Part shown: positions 1-4,882 of the stretch, in pieces
Numbering within the stretch: position 1 is the first letter of the stretch
Layout: each line of letters begins with the position of its first letter
From: Bacillota bacterium
GTDB lineage: Bacteria; Bacillota; UBA4882; UBA10575
NCBI GenBank assembly: GCA_012521315.1
Contig: JAAYMP010000053.1
Coordinates: forward strand, 1 to 5,586
Length of the DNA: 5,586 bases
Reading direction: 5' to 3'
Made by a program: the position numbers and the translations under genes
The notes under the pieces: model-generated
What the model saw: only the letters and a program-made list of their open reading frames with translations
What the model was told of the DNA's origin: nothing
Database searches by the model: none

Positions 1-239
1 GCGGGACGGGCCTCCGCCAGCAAAGACATCACTTGATCGTCGGGAAGCCGGTCCGGTTGGACAACCGGAAGGCCATACTCCTCGGCCAACTGCTTCACCG
101 GCGAGGGCGACATTTTCATCCCCCGCCCGCGGGGGCGGTCCGGTTGCGTGACCACCCCGGCCACCTGATGTCCGGCCGCCAGCAAACTCCGGAGGGAGAC
201 CGCCGCAAACTCCGGCGTGCCCATAAAAACCAGTCTCAT
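1..239 (-). CDS. fmt: Methionyl-tRNA formyltransferase, N-terminal part (runs off the window)
   Basis: Fmt transfers a formyl group from 10-formyl-tetrahydrofolate to Met-tRNA(fMet) in the cytoplasm, making the bacterial initiator tRNA. About 79 N-terminal residues are visible. The protein begins MRLVFMGTPEFAAVSL, the usual first strand and GTPEFA loop of the formyltransferase (Rossmann-like) domain. It continues with VVTQPDRPRGRGMKMSPSPV at about residues 31-50, the highly conserved QPDRPxGRG segment, and then a GLPVVQPDRL segment. The family is about 310 residues long, so roughly three quarters lies beyond base 1. The ATG at 239-237 overlaps the def stop as ATGA and has a GGGGGAG ribosome site at 247-253, seven bases upstream. 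This suggests translational coupling to def, the enzyme that later removes the formyl group. The family call is very secure. Catalytic residues further along cannot be checked here. Confidence 0.97.
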   Translation of the reverse strand, partial: MRLVFMGTPEFAAVSLRSLLAAGHQVAGVVTQPDRPRGRGMKMSPSPVKQLAEEYGLPVVQPDRLPDDQVMSLLAEARP

Positions 240-694
240 TTTTCTGCTCCCCCTGCTTCCGGTGTCAGGCGGTCAATGAACAAAACCCCGTCCAAGTGGT
301 CGATCTCGTGCTGAAATGCCCGGGCAAGGAGCCCTTCACCCGCGAACTCGACCCGGCGCCCTTCCAGATCAACCGCGGCCACCTTTACTTTGGCCGCTCT
401 GGTCACATACCCGTTCCGGCCGGGAACACTCAAACAACCTTCCACGTCCCGCGCCTCGCCCGTGGCGCTGACAATCTCCGGATTGATTAAGACCAGCGGG
501 CCGTCCCCCACATCGATGACAATGATCCGCTCATCCACACCCACCTGGGGGCCGGCCAGCCCGACCCCGTCTGCCGCGTACATCGTCTCCAGCATGTTTT
601 GGGCCAGTTTTTTTAGCCTTTTGGTGATCTTCTTCACCGGTTTGGCCTTTTGACGCAGCAGCGGATGGGGATCGGTCAAAATCGGTAAGACCAT
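236..694 (-). CDS. def: Peptide deformylase
   Basis: Peptide deformylase is a metallohydrolase that removes the N-formyl group from new polypeptides as they leave the ribosome. The 152-residue protein has all three family motifs: GVGLAGPQVG (residues 43-52, motif 1), EGCLSVPG (85-92, with metal ligand Cys87) and QHEIDHLDG (128-136, with ligands His129 and His133 and catalytic Glu130). The length and the single compact domain fit the bacterial type 1 enzymes. Motif 1 has Gly48 where Ala is more common (GLAAPQ). This is a conservative change and I expect an active enzyme. The ATG at 694-692 has an AAAGGA ribosome site about 11 bases upstream. The gene overlaps fmt by four bases. A 147-base gap with hairpins separates it from priA, so its expression may be partly independent of priA. 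Confidence 0.98.
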   Translation of the reverse strand: MVLPILTDPHPLLRQKAKPVKKITKRLKKLAQNMLETMYAADGVGLAGPQVGVDERIIVIDVGDGPLVLINPEIVSATGEARDVEGCLSVPGRNGYVTRAAKVKVAAVDLEGRRVEFAGEGLLARAFQHEIDHLDGVLFIDRLTPEAGGAEK

Positions 695-724
695 CGAACA
701 GCTCTTCCTTTCGGAGCAAAATGC

Positions 725-740
725 AAACCTGCCAAGGTTT
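725..740 (-). other. Short perfect hairpin upstream of the def ribosome site
   Basis: On the minus strand the sequence reads AAACCTTGGCAGGTTT, a perfect 6-bp stem with a TGGC loop. It lies about 15 bases before the def Shine-Dalgarno region. The bases after it (GCATTTTGCTCC) are not a convincing U-tract, so I do not call it a terminator. It could be a leader structure affecting def mRNA stability or ribosome access, or a small DNA operator. A 6-bp stem can also arise by chance. No function is established. Confidence 0.3.
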
Positions 741-778
741 TAAGGAATCAAGGACATTATTGATCTATGCCAATGACG

Positions 779-825
779 GCCGGAAAAGATCCTCTCCCGC
801 CGGAATAGGAAAAATAAAGCCGGAA
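779..825. repeat. Three GCCGGAA copies at an exact 20-base period
   Basis: GCCGGAA occurs at 779-785, 799-805 and 819-825 on the plus strand (TTCCGGC in the transcribed sense), exactly 20 bases apart. The next three bases are also similar (AAG, TAG, AGG), giving a consensus GCCGGAANRG. The spacers between copies are not conserved. Twenty bases is close to two helical turns, so the copies would face the same side of the DNA, as in an array of protein sites. The third copy is part of the terminator-like hairpin at 810-831. The same 7-mer also occurs inside priA near 1126, and CCGG-rich words are frequent in this genome, so chance remains possible. Confidence 0.4.
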
Positions 826-831
826 AGGCTT
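810..831 (-). terminator. Weak intrinsic terminator-like hairpin after priA
   Basis: Eleven bases after the priA stop codon the transcript reads AAGCC, a 5-base loop, GGCTT and then TATTTTT. The stem is 817-821 paired with 827-831 and the U-rich tail is 810-816. The stem is only 5 bp with three G-C pairs, so it would be a weak terminator or attenuator. Some readthrough into def and fmt is likely. I could not identify a convincing promoter in the rest of the gap (695-809) that would replace priA-driven transcription. Confidence 0.45.
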
Positions 832-841
832 GCTGAAAGTA

Positions 842-3307
842 TTATAACACGGAATAGGGATTTTCGTCGATGATAATCCGGACCCCCTGACGCCGTTCGC
901 GGTGGAGGGCCTGGACAATACGGGGTAACAAACGCTCCGCCAGGACCAGTTCTTTCGTTTTCAGTAAAGTATGCCAGCGGTATTTATTATTTACCTTTTC
1001 AACCAGGGCCGGCTGGGGCCCAATTATTTCCATGGCCGCCGGCGGGAGCGCCAGTTTCGTCAGCGCCATCTGCAAAAGGGAGGTCCACTTCTGTGCGGCT
1101 TTGACCACTGCTTGCCGGTCGGAGCCGGAAAAGAGTACCCGGACCAGGTGGGTAAAAGGGGGATAATTGGCGGCTTCCCGGTAAGCAAGCTCCTGCCGGT
1201 AGAAGCCTTCCTCCTCCTGCGTAACCAGGGCTTTGATACTATAATGATCCGGGTTATAGGTCTGGACCACCACCAACCCGGCCTCGCTGCCGCGGCCCGC
1301 GCGGCCCGCCGCCTGTGTTAAAAGTTGGTAGGTCCGCTCCGCCGCGCGGAAATCCGGAAGATTCAGTCCCGCATCAGCGGCGACGATCCCCACCAGGGTC
1401 ACATTGGGCAGGTCCAAACCCTTGGCCACCATTTGAGTCCCCAATAAGATGTCGATCTCCCGCCGGACCAGTTGCCGGTAGATCTGTTCATGACTCCCCT
1501 TCCGGCTGGTCGTATCCAGATCCATCCGCGCAACCCGGGCATGGGGAAATTCGGCGGTTAATTCCTCTTCCAACCGTTGGGTCCCATGACCGAAATAGCG
1601 GATATAATGGCTTTGACAGTGGGGACAATGGTTCGGCGGAACCGTTTGGTAGTTACAGTAATGACAACGGAGAAGATGCGGTTTCCGGTGATAGGTAAGC
1701 GCCACATCGCAAGCGGGGCATTTTAAGACCTGTCCGCACTCGCGGCAAAGCACAAAAGTGGCAAAGCCCCGGCGGTTCAAGAGAATGATCACTTGTTCCC
1801 GGCGCTGGAGCCGCTTGGCGATCTCCTCCTTCAGGGCGGGCGAAAGAACGGTGAAACGCCGCGCTTTGAACTCTTGGCGCAAATCGACCAACTGGACCCG
1901 GGGCAGCGGACGCCCCAGCACCCTCCGGGTCAGGGTCAGCCCGTTCAATTGCCCCGTTTCCCGGGCGTAGACACTTTCCAGGGATGGCGTGGCACTCCCC
2001 AGCACCAGCACACCCTTTTTCCGGCGGCATAGTTCGTGGGCAACTTCTTTCGCGTGGTAACGGGGGACCTCCTCCTGTTTATAAGTAAACTCGTGCTCCT
2101 CATCGATGATGATCAAGCCCAGGTTGGGCAAAGGCGCAAAAACGGCCGAACGCGCCCCCACCACCACCTTAACCTCACCGTTTTTGATCTTCCACCACTG
2201 ATCAAACCGTTCGCCTTCGGACAAGCTGCTGTGGATGACCGCTACCGTCTCGCCGAAGCGGGCCCGGACCCGTTCCACGGTTTGCGGGGTCAACGCAATC
2301 TCCGGAACCAGGAAAAGAGCATCCTTACCCAACTTAAGGGTTTCCGCGATTGCTTGCAAATACACCTCGGTCTTGCCGCTGCCGGTCACCCCGTGCAAAA
2401 GAAAGGCGGCCGTTTCCCCCTGGTGCAAAGCGGCGCGGATCTGGGCAAAAGCCTGCGCCTGCTCGGCGTTGAGCGCGGGAACCGGTTGGGGAACCACCGG
2501 TTGCCGAAAGGGGTTCCGCGCCACGGTTAAAGCCGTTTTCGTCAGGTATCCCTTTTGGCACAAGGCCGATATGACGCTGGAGGTTACCCCGGTCGCCGCC
2601 AGAATCTCCTTCACGCCCACCGGGGCGGTTTGCTCCGCCACGAAAGCCAGCACTTTCTGTTGTTTCGCCGTCAACCGGCCGGCCGGGGTTTGGGCAAACT
2701 CCGGGGCTAAAGTGTAAGCCTGAACTGTTTTGAAGTTGACCGCCGGTTTTTGCGGTCGCCAGCAGATTTGAAGTAAACCGTCCGCCACCAACTGTGTTAA
2801 ATATGGTTTAAACGCCGGTGGCAACTTGGGCAGGGGCGTATATTCTTCGGTGAGCCCGGCCAACGCTTCCCGCAGCTCCCTGTGCTCCTCCGGCGTTAGG
2901 GAAAGACGGTTGAGCAACGCCGTCAGCTGGTCCGGTTCTCCGGTCAACCGCCAGCATTTCACCGTCCGGGCCTTCAGCCCGGGCGGTAAAAACAGACCGA
3001 GGAGATCCTGCCGCCGGCAGAAGTAACGCCCGGCCAGCCAGTCCACGAGGGACATTTGGTCCGGTGTGAGCAGAGGTGTATCGTCCAACACCGCCAGGAC
3101 GTCTTTGATCTTTTCCGGGTAGGTCGGTTCCTGGCAACCCCAGACGATTGCCTCCGCCCGCCGCCCGGCAAAAGGCACCAAAACGCGACTGCCCGCGGGG
3201 GGAACGAACGGCCAGTCGGCGGGGATCTGGTAATCGTATAATCGGTTGTCCGGCAACTCCGGTAGGTTAACACAGACCTGAACGTAACGACCGGGTTTCA
3301 TCCGCAT
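842..3307 (-). CDS. priA: Primosomal protein N' (PriA, superfamily 2 replication-restart helicase)
   Basis: PriA recognises stalled or repaired replication forks, unwinds the lagging arm 3' to 5' and starts reloading of the replicative helicase. The 821-residue product has the complete architecture. The N-terminal 3'-DNA-end-binding domain spans about 1-110 (RVLVPFAGRR at 41-50), followed by a winged-helix region to about 270. Helicase motifs follow: GVTGSGKT (306-313, Walker A), VPEIALTP (334-341), DEEH (402-405, Walker B), SAT (438-440), GTQMVAKG (623-630) and QAAGRAGR (665-672). The zinc-binding insertion carries all eight cysteines as four pairs: 521/524, 530/533, 548/551 and 561/564. The C-terminal domain ends ENPYSVL. 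The start is uncertain between Met1 (3307) and Met3 (3301), because two GGAGG sites suit one each. The usual upstream neighbour coaBC is absent, and a terminator separates priA from rpoZ. Confidence 0.98.
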   Translation of the reverse strand: MRMKPGRYVQVCVNLPELPDNRLYDYQIPADWPFVPPAGSRVLVPFAGRRAEAIVWGCQEPTYPEKIKDVLAVLDDTPLLTPDQMSLVDWLAGRYFCRRQDLLGLFLPPGLKARTVKCWRLTGEPDQLTALLNRLSLTPEEHRELREALAGLTEEYTPLPKLPPAFKPYLTQLVADGLLQICWRPQKPAVNFKTVQAYTLAPEFAQTPAGRLTAKQQKVLAFVAEQTAPVGVKEILAATGVTSSVISALCQKGYLTKTALTVARNPFRQPVVPQPVPALNAEQAQAFAQIRAALHQGETAAFLLHGVTGSGKTEVYLQAIAETLKLGKDALFLVPEIALTPQTVERVRARFGETVAVIHSSLSEGERFDQWWKIKNGEVKVVVGARSAVFAPLPNLGLIIIDEEHEFTYKQEEVPRYHAKEVAHELCRRKKGVLVLGSATPSLESVYARETGQLNGLTLTRRVLGRPLPRVQLVDLRQEFKARRFTVLSPALKEEIAKRLQRREQVIILLNRRGFATFVLCRECGQVLKCPACDVALTYHRKPHLLRCHYCNYQTVPPNHCPHCQSHYIRYFGHGTQRLEEELTAEFPHARVARMDLDTTSRKGSHEQIYRQLVRREIDILLGTQMVAKGLDLPNVTLVGIVAADAGLNLPDFRAAERTYQLLTQAAGRAGRGSEAGLVVVQTYNPDHYSIKALVTQEEEGFYRQELAYREAANYPPFTHLVRVLFSGSDRQAVVKAAQKWTSLLQMALTKLALPPAAMEIIGPQPALVEKVNNKYRWHTLLKTKELVLAERLLPRIVQALHRERRQGVRIIIDENPYSVL

Positions 3308-3319
3308 CCTCCAACCTCC
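3308..3319 (-). promoter_or_regulatory. Tandem Shine-Dalgarno sites before priA
   Basis: The transcript reads GGAGGTTGGAGG directly before ATGCGGATG. The first GGAGG (3315-3319) is seven bases from the ATG at 3307. The second (3308-3312) abuts that ATG but is six bases from the in-frame ATG at 3301. Both starts therefore have a well-spaced site, and the two products would differ by only two residues (Met-Arg). Confidence 0.75.
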
Positions 3320-3340
3320 GGCGCGTAAAAAGCCGTAAAT

Positions 3341-3371
3341 AACAAAATACCCGGCGCCAGACGCGCCGGGG
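3341..3371 (-). terminator. Strong intrinsic terminator between rpoZ and priA
   Basis: Starting 15 bases after the rpoZ stop, the transcript forms a perfect 8-bp stem, CCCGGCGC / GCGCCGGG (3363-3370 with 3350-3357), around a 5-base GTCTG loop. It is followed directly by the U-rich TATTTTGTT (3341-3349). A GC-only stem plus U-tract is a typical rho-independent terminator. It should end most transcripts of the yicC-rpoZ block. No convincing promoter is visible in the 30-odd bases between it and priA, so priA may depend on readthrough or on a promoter I cannot recognise. Confidence 0.85.
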
Positions 3372-3385
3372 TCAAAAATGTACCC

Positions 3386-3592
3386 TTACACATAACTACT
3401 ATAGGGTTTCTGTACGGGAACAATTTTTCCCTGCAGAATCTCTTCCAAAGCGGTCGAGACTGCTCCGATGACCTCGTCTTTATTCGGACCGCTTTCGTTG
3501 ATAATCTGGCGGGCACGTTTAGCAGCGGTTACCACAAGAGTGTATCTATTGTCGACCTTTGCCAAGAGCTCTTCCAAAGAAGGTGTAATCAT
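3386..3592 (-). CDS. rpoZ: DNA-directed RNA polymerase omega subunit
   Basis: Omega is the small subunit that binds beta' and helps RNA polymerase assemble and stay stable. The 68-residue product begins MITPSLEELLAKVDNR and carries the conserved segment VDNRYTLVVTAAKRARQI (13-30). The middle, NKDEVIGAVSTALEEILQGKI, matches the family helix near the C-terminus. I chose the ATG at 3592. The frame opens earlier with an ATG at 3625, but that ATG has no ribosome site, adds 11 residues absent from the family, and sits at the predicted transcription start of the promoter at 3631-3659. A GGGAGG lies 12 bases before the chosen ATG, slightly far but the only strong site. The gene has its own promoter and is followed by a strong terminator, so it can be made as a short single-gene transcript. 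Confidence 0.93.
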   Translation of the reverse strand: MITPSLEELLAKVDNRYTLVVTAAKRARQIINESGPNKDEVIGAVSTALEEILQGKIVPVQKPYSSYV

Positions 3593-3604
3593 CGGGGCAA
3601 GATT

Positions 3605-3610
3605 CCTCCC
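3605..3610 (-). promoter_or_regulatory. Ribosome binding site of rpoZ (decides the start)
   Basis: GGGAGG on the minus strand ends 12 bases before the ATG at 3592. It lies downstream of the alternative ATG at 3625 and so cannot serve it, which supports the 68-residue omega product. The spacing is longer than the usual 5-9 bases. Confidence 0.7.
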
Positions 3611-3630
3611 TAAACCGGTACTCATAAATA

Positions 3631-3659
3631 ACTTTAAGCAGTTTTTCCCGTTTTGTCAA
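3631..3659 (-). promoter_or_regulatory. Predicted sigma-A-type promoter for rpoZ
   Basis: A perfect TTGACA -35 box (3654-3659) is separated by 17 bases from TAAAGT (3631-3636), a 4-of-6 match to TATAAT. The predicted start is near 3624, leaving a leader of about 32 bases before the rpoZ ATG. The -35 box overlaps the gmk stop codon TGA (3656-3658), so the promoter is built into the gmk-rpoZ junction. It would let rpoZ be expressed independently of the upstream operon. This call rests on sequence match alone. Confidence 0.7.
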
Positions 3660-4252
3660 GGGTTAAGGAACCGCTTCCAGTACCCGCGCGCTCCTCGAAC
3701 TTCTTCGGCATTAATGATTGATTCCACCCGCATACAGGCTTCATCCAACCGGTCATTGACAACAACATAGTCATAGAATTCAACCGCGGCCAACTCCGTC
3801 TCCAGATAGGCCAATCTTTTCCTGATCGCCTCTTCATCTTCGGTATTCCTCTCCTGCAGCCGCCGGATTAGTTCGGCCAGTGAGGGTGGATGAAGGTAGA
3901 TCAAGACCGCATTCGCATAGTTTTGCCGGATTTGAGCAGCGCCTTGAATGTCCACATCCAGAATCACATGTTGTCCTTTTTGAAGCAGAGCTACAACCTG
4001 CTTTTTGGGGGTGCCGTAGTAATGACCATAAATCTCCGCCCACTCTAAAAACCCATTCTTTGCGCGTTCTGCTAAGAACTGCTCTTCCGTTAAGAAAAAG
4101 TAGTTTACCCCGTCAACCTCCTGCCCGCGGGGCGGACGGGTCGTGGCCGAGATTGAATAGGTCAGATCGGGACGCTTGGCCAGCACTTCCTTTAAAACCG
4201 TATTTTTCCCCACTCCGGATGGACCCGAAAGCACAAAAAGTAAGCCTTCCAT
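3656..4252 (-). CDS. gmk: Guanylate kinase
   Basis: Guanylate kinase phosphorylates GMP to GDP with ATP, in the cytoplasmic path to GTP and dGTP. In Firmicutes the enzyme is a known target of inhibition by (p)ppGpp. The 198-residue protein has GPSGVGKNT (10-18, ATP-binding P-loop) and SISATTRPPRG (33-43, GMP site, with Ser35, Arg39 and Arg42). Tyr51 and the WAEIYGHYYGTP segment (71-82) follow, then VILDVDIQGA (96-105, Walker B region) and the lid RLQERNTEDEEAIRKRL (131-147). Asn17 stands where Gly or Ser is commoner, and Asn136 where many members have Gly. Both look tolerable. The ATG at 4252 is fixed because an in-frame TGA lies two codons upstream. Its ribosome site is unusually far away (see 4257-4269). 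The length is typical and the protein should be active. Confidence 0.97.
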   Translation of the reverse strand: MEGLLFVLSGPSGVGKNTVLKEVLAKRPDLTYSISATTRPPRGQEVDGVNYFFLTEEQFLAERAKNGFLEWAEIYGHYYGTPKKQVVALLQKGQHVILDVDIQGAAQIRQNYANAVLIYLHPPSLAELIRRLQERNTEDEEAIRKRLAYLETELAAVEFYDYVVVNDRLDEACMRVESIINAEEVRGARGYWKRFLNP

Positions 4253-4256
4253 CGGT

Positions 4257-4269
4257 CATTGATTACTCC
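4257..4269 (-). promoter_or_regulatory. gmk ribosome site with an out-of-frame decoy ATG
   Basis: GGAG (4266-4269), inside the last remA codons, is the only clear Shine-Dalgarno site before gmk, but it is 13 bases from the gmk ATG (4252). An ATG at 4257-4259 sits at an ideal six bases from it. That ATG is out of frame with gmk and opens a 48-codon reading frame ending near 4113. The short product resembles nothing I know. The arrangement could lower gmk translation or work by reinitiation after remA. Confidence 0.5.
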
Positions 4270-4532
4270 TCTGGATCATTATTCGCTGCTTCCTTCGAAT
4301 TTAAACGGTGCGCAACAGTTTCTGGCTGCACTGCGGAGAGAATGACGTGGAGGCTATCCATAATAATCACGGCCCGCGTTCTCCTCCCATAGGTAGCGTC
4401 GATCAGGGTCCCACGCTCACGGCTCTCCTGGATAATCCGTTTGATTGGCGCCGATTCGGGACTCACGATCGCCACAATTCGGTTGGCCGCAACCATATTG
4501 CCAAAACCTATATTGATCAATTTGATATCCAT
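4263..4532 (-). CDS. remA: RemA-family DNA-binding regulator (DUF370)
   Basis: RemA is a small DNA-binding protein that in Bacillus subtilis activates biofilm matrix operons and osmoprotectant uptake genes. It assembles into a ring that wraps DNA. The 89-residue product follows the family almost without change: INIGFGNMVAANR (6-18), IVSPESAPIKRII (22-34), and RGTLIDATYGRRTRAVIIMDS (40-60) with the basic cluster Arg50/Arg51/Arg53. HVILSAVQPETVAHRL follows. The last dozen residues are acidic and polar (NSKEAANNDPEE) and look like a variable tail. The ATG at 4532 has an AGGGGGA ribosome site about 11 bases upstream. It lies between mihF and gmk with gaps of 24 and 10 bases, clearly within the operon. 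The family is certain. The target genes in this organism are unknown and need not be biofilm genes. Confidence 0.96.
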   Translation of the reverse strand: MDIKLINIGFGNMVAANRIVAIVSPESAPIKRIIQESRERGTLIDATYGRRTRAVIIMDSLHVILSAVQPETVAHRLNSKEAANNDPEE

Positions 4533-4556
4533 GCAGAGTGGAATCCCCCTTTTTTA

Positions 4557-4868
4557 CTAGTTACCAAAACGCTCTAGTAAAGCCTGCTTCTGCCGGGATC
4601 CTAACCCTTGGATTCTTCTGGTCTCGTCGATCCCAATCTCATTCATGATCTTGCGGGTGCGAACCTTCCCAATCCGCGGTAAAGACTCCAGCAAATAGGC
4701 AACCCGCATTTTCGCGATGACATCGTTGTCCACCTTCTCCAGAATCTCACGGATTCCAGTCCGCCCGGCTTTTAGATCCTGACGAATTTTGGCCCGTTCA
4801 CTCCGAACCTGCTGTGCCTTTTTTAAAGCCTTTTTTTTCTCCTCTAACGTCAGTTTTGGAAGCGGCAT
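4557..4868 (-). CDS. mihF: mIHF-type integration host factor (H2TH / helix-hairpin-helix DNA-binding protein)
   Basis: This 103-residue basic protein matches the actinobacterial integration host factor (mIHF), a nucleoid protein unrelated to the HU/IHF fold that binds and bends DNA. It begins MPLPKLTLEEKKKALKKAQ, a lysine-rich helix like the mIHF N-terminus. It continues with KMRVAYLLESLPRIGKVRTRKIM (53-75), where LPRIGKVR is the DNA-contacting turn. It ends ETRRIQGLGSRQKQALLERFG (82-102), closely parallel to the TRRLRGLGxRQ ending in Actinobacteria. In Actinobacteria the gene also lies next to gmk, so both sequence and position agree. A strong GGAGGTGA site (4873-4880) overlaps the yicC stop codon by one base, suggesting coupled translation. 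The role is inferred by homology: chromosome organisation or global regulation. Whether it does the same in this lineage is not shown here. Confidence 0.9.
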   Translation of the reverse strand: MPLPKLTLEEKKKALKKAQQVRSERAKIRQDLKAGRTGIREILEKVDNDVIAKMRVAYLLESLPRIGKVRTRKIMNEIGIDETRRIQGLGSRQKQALLERFGN

Positions 4869-4872
4869 TTTT

Positions 4873-4882
4873 TCACCTCCTA
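4873..4882 (-). promoter_or_regulatory. yicC stop codon merged with the mihF ribosome site
   Basis: The junction reads TAGGAGGTGAAAAAATG. The last base of the yicC stop TAG is the first G of a perfect GGAGGTGA Shine-Dalgarno sequence, spaced well for the mihF ATG at 4868. Ribosomes finishing yicC would terminate on the mihF initiation site, so the two genes are probably translated together. Confidence 0.75.

Noticed and set aside
414..428. Inverted repeat GTTCC-GGCCG-GGAAC
   Set aside because: It lies inside conserved def coding sequence (the VPGRNGYV region) and has no U-tract, so it is probably a by-product of codon use.
744..780. Possible def promoter using TTGATT or TTGGCA
   Set aside because: No acceptable -10 element occurs at 16-18 bases from either candidate -35.
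2036..2717. Plus-strand open frames of about 160 codons opposite priA
   Set aside because: They lie antisense to strongly conserved helicase motifs, have no ribosome site or recognisable domain, and read as low-complexity Arg/Pro/Gly-rich sequence typical of shadows of GC-rich genes.
3593..3625. Longer 79-residue form of omega starting at 3625
   Set aside because: The extra 11 residues are not in the family, there is no ribosome site before that ATG, and a promoter places the transcript start at about the same position.
3880..4392. 170-codon plus-strand frame opposite gmk and remA
   Set aside because: It spans two conserved minus-strand genes and their junction, and its translation resembles no family. 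It is best explained as a shadow frame.
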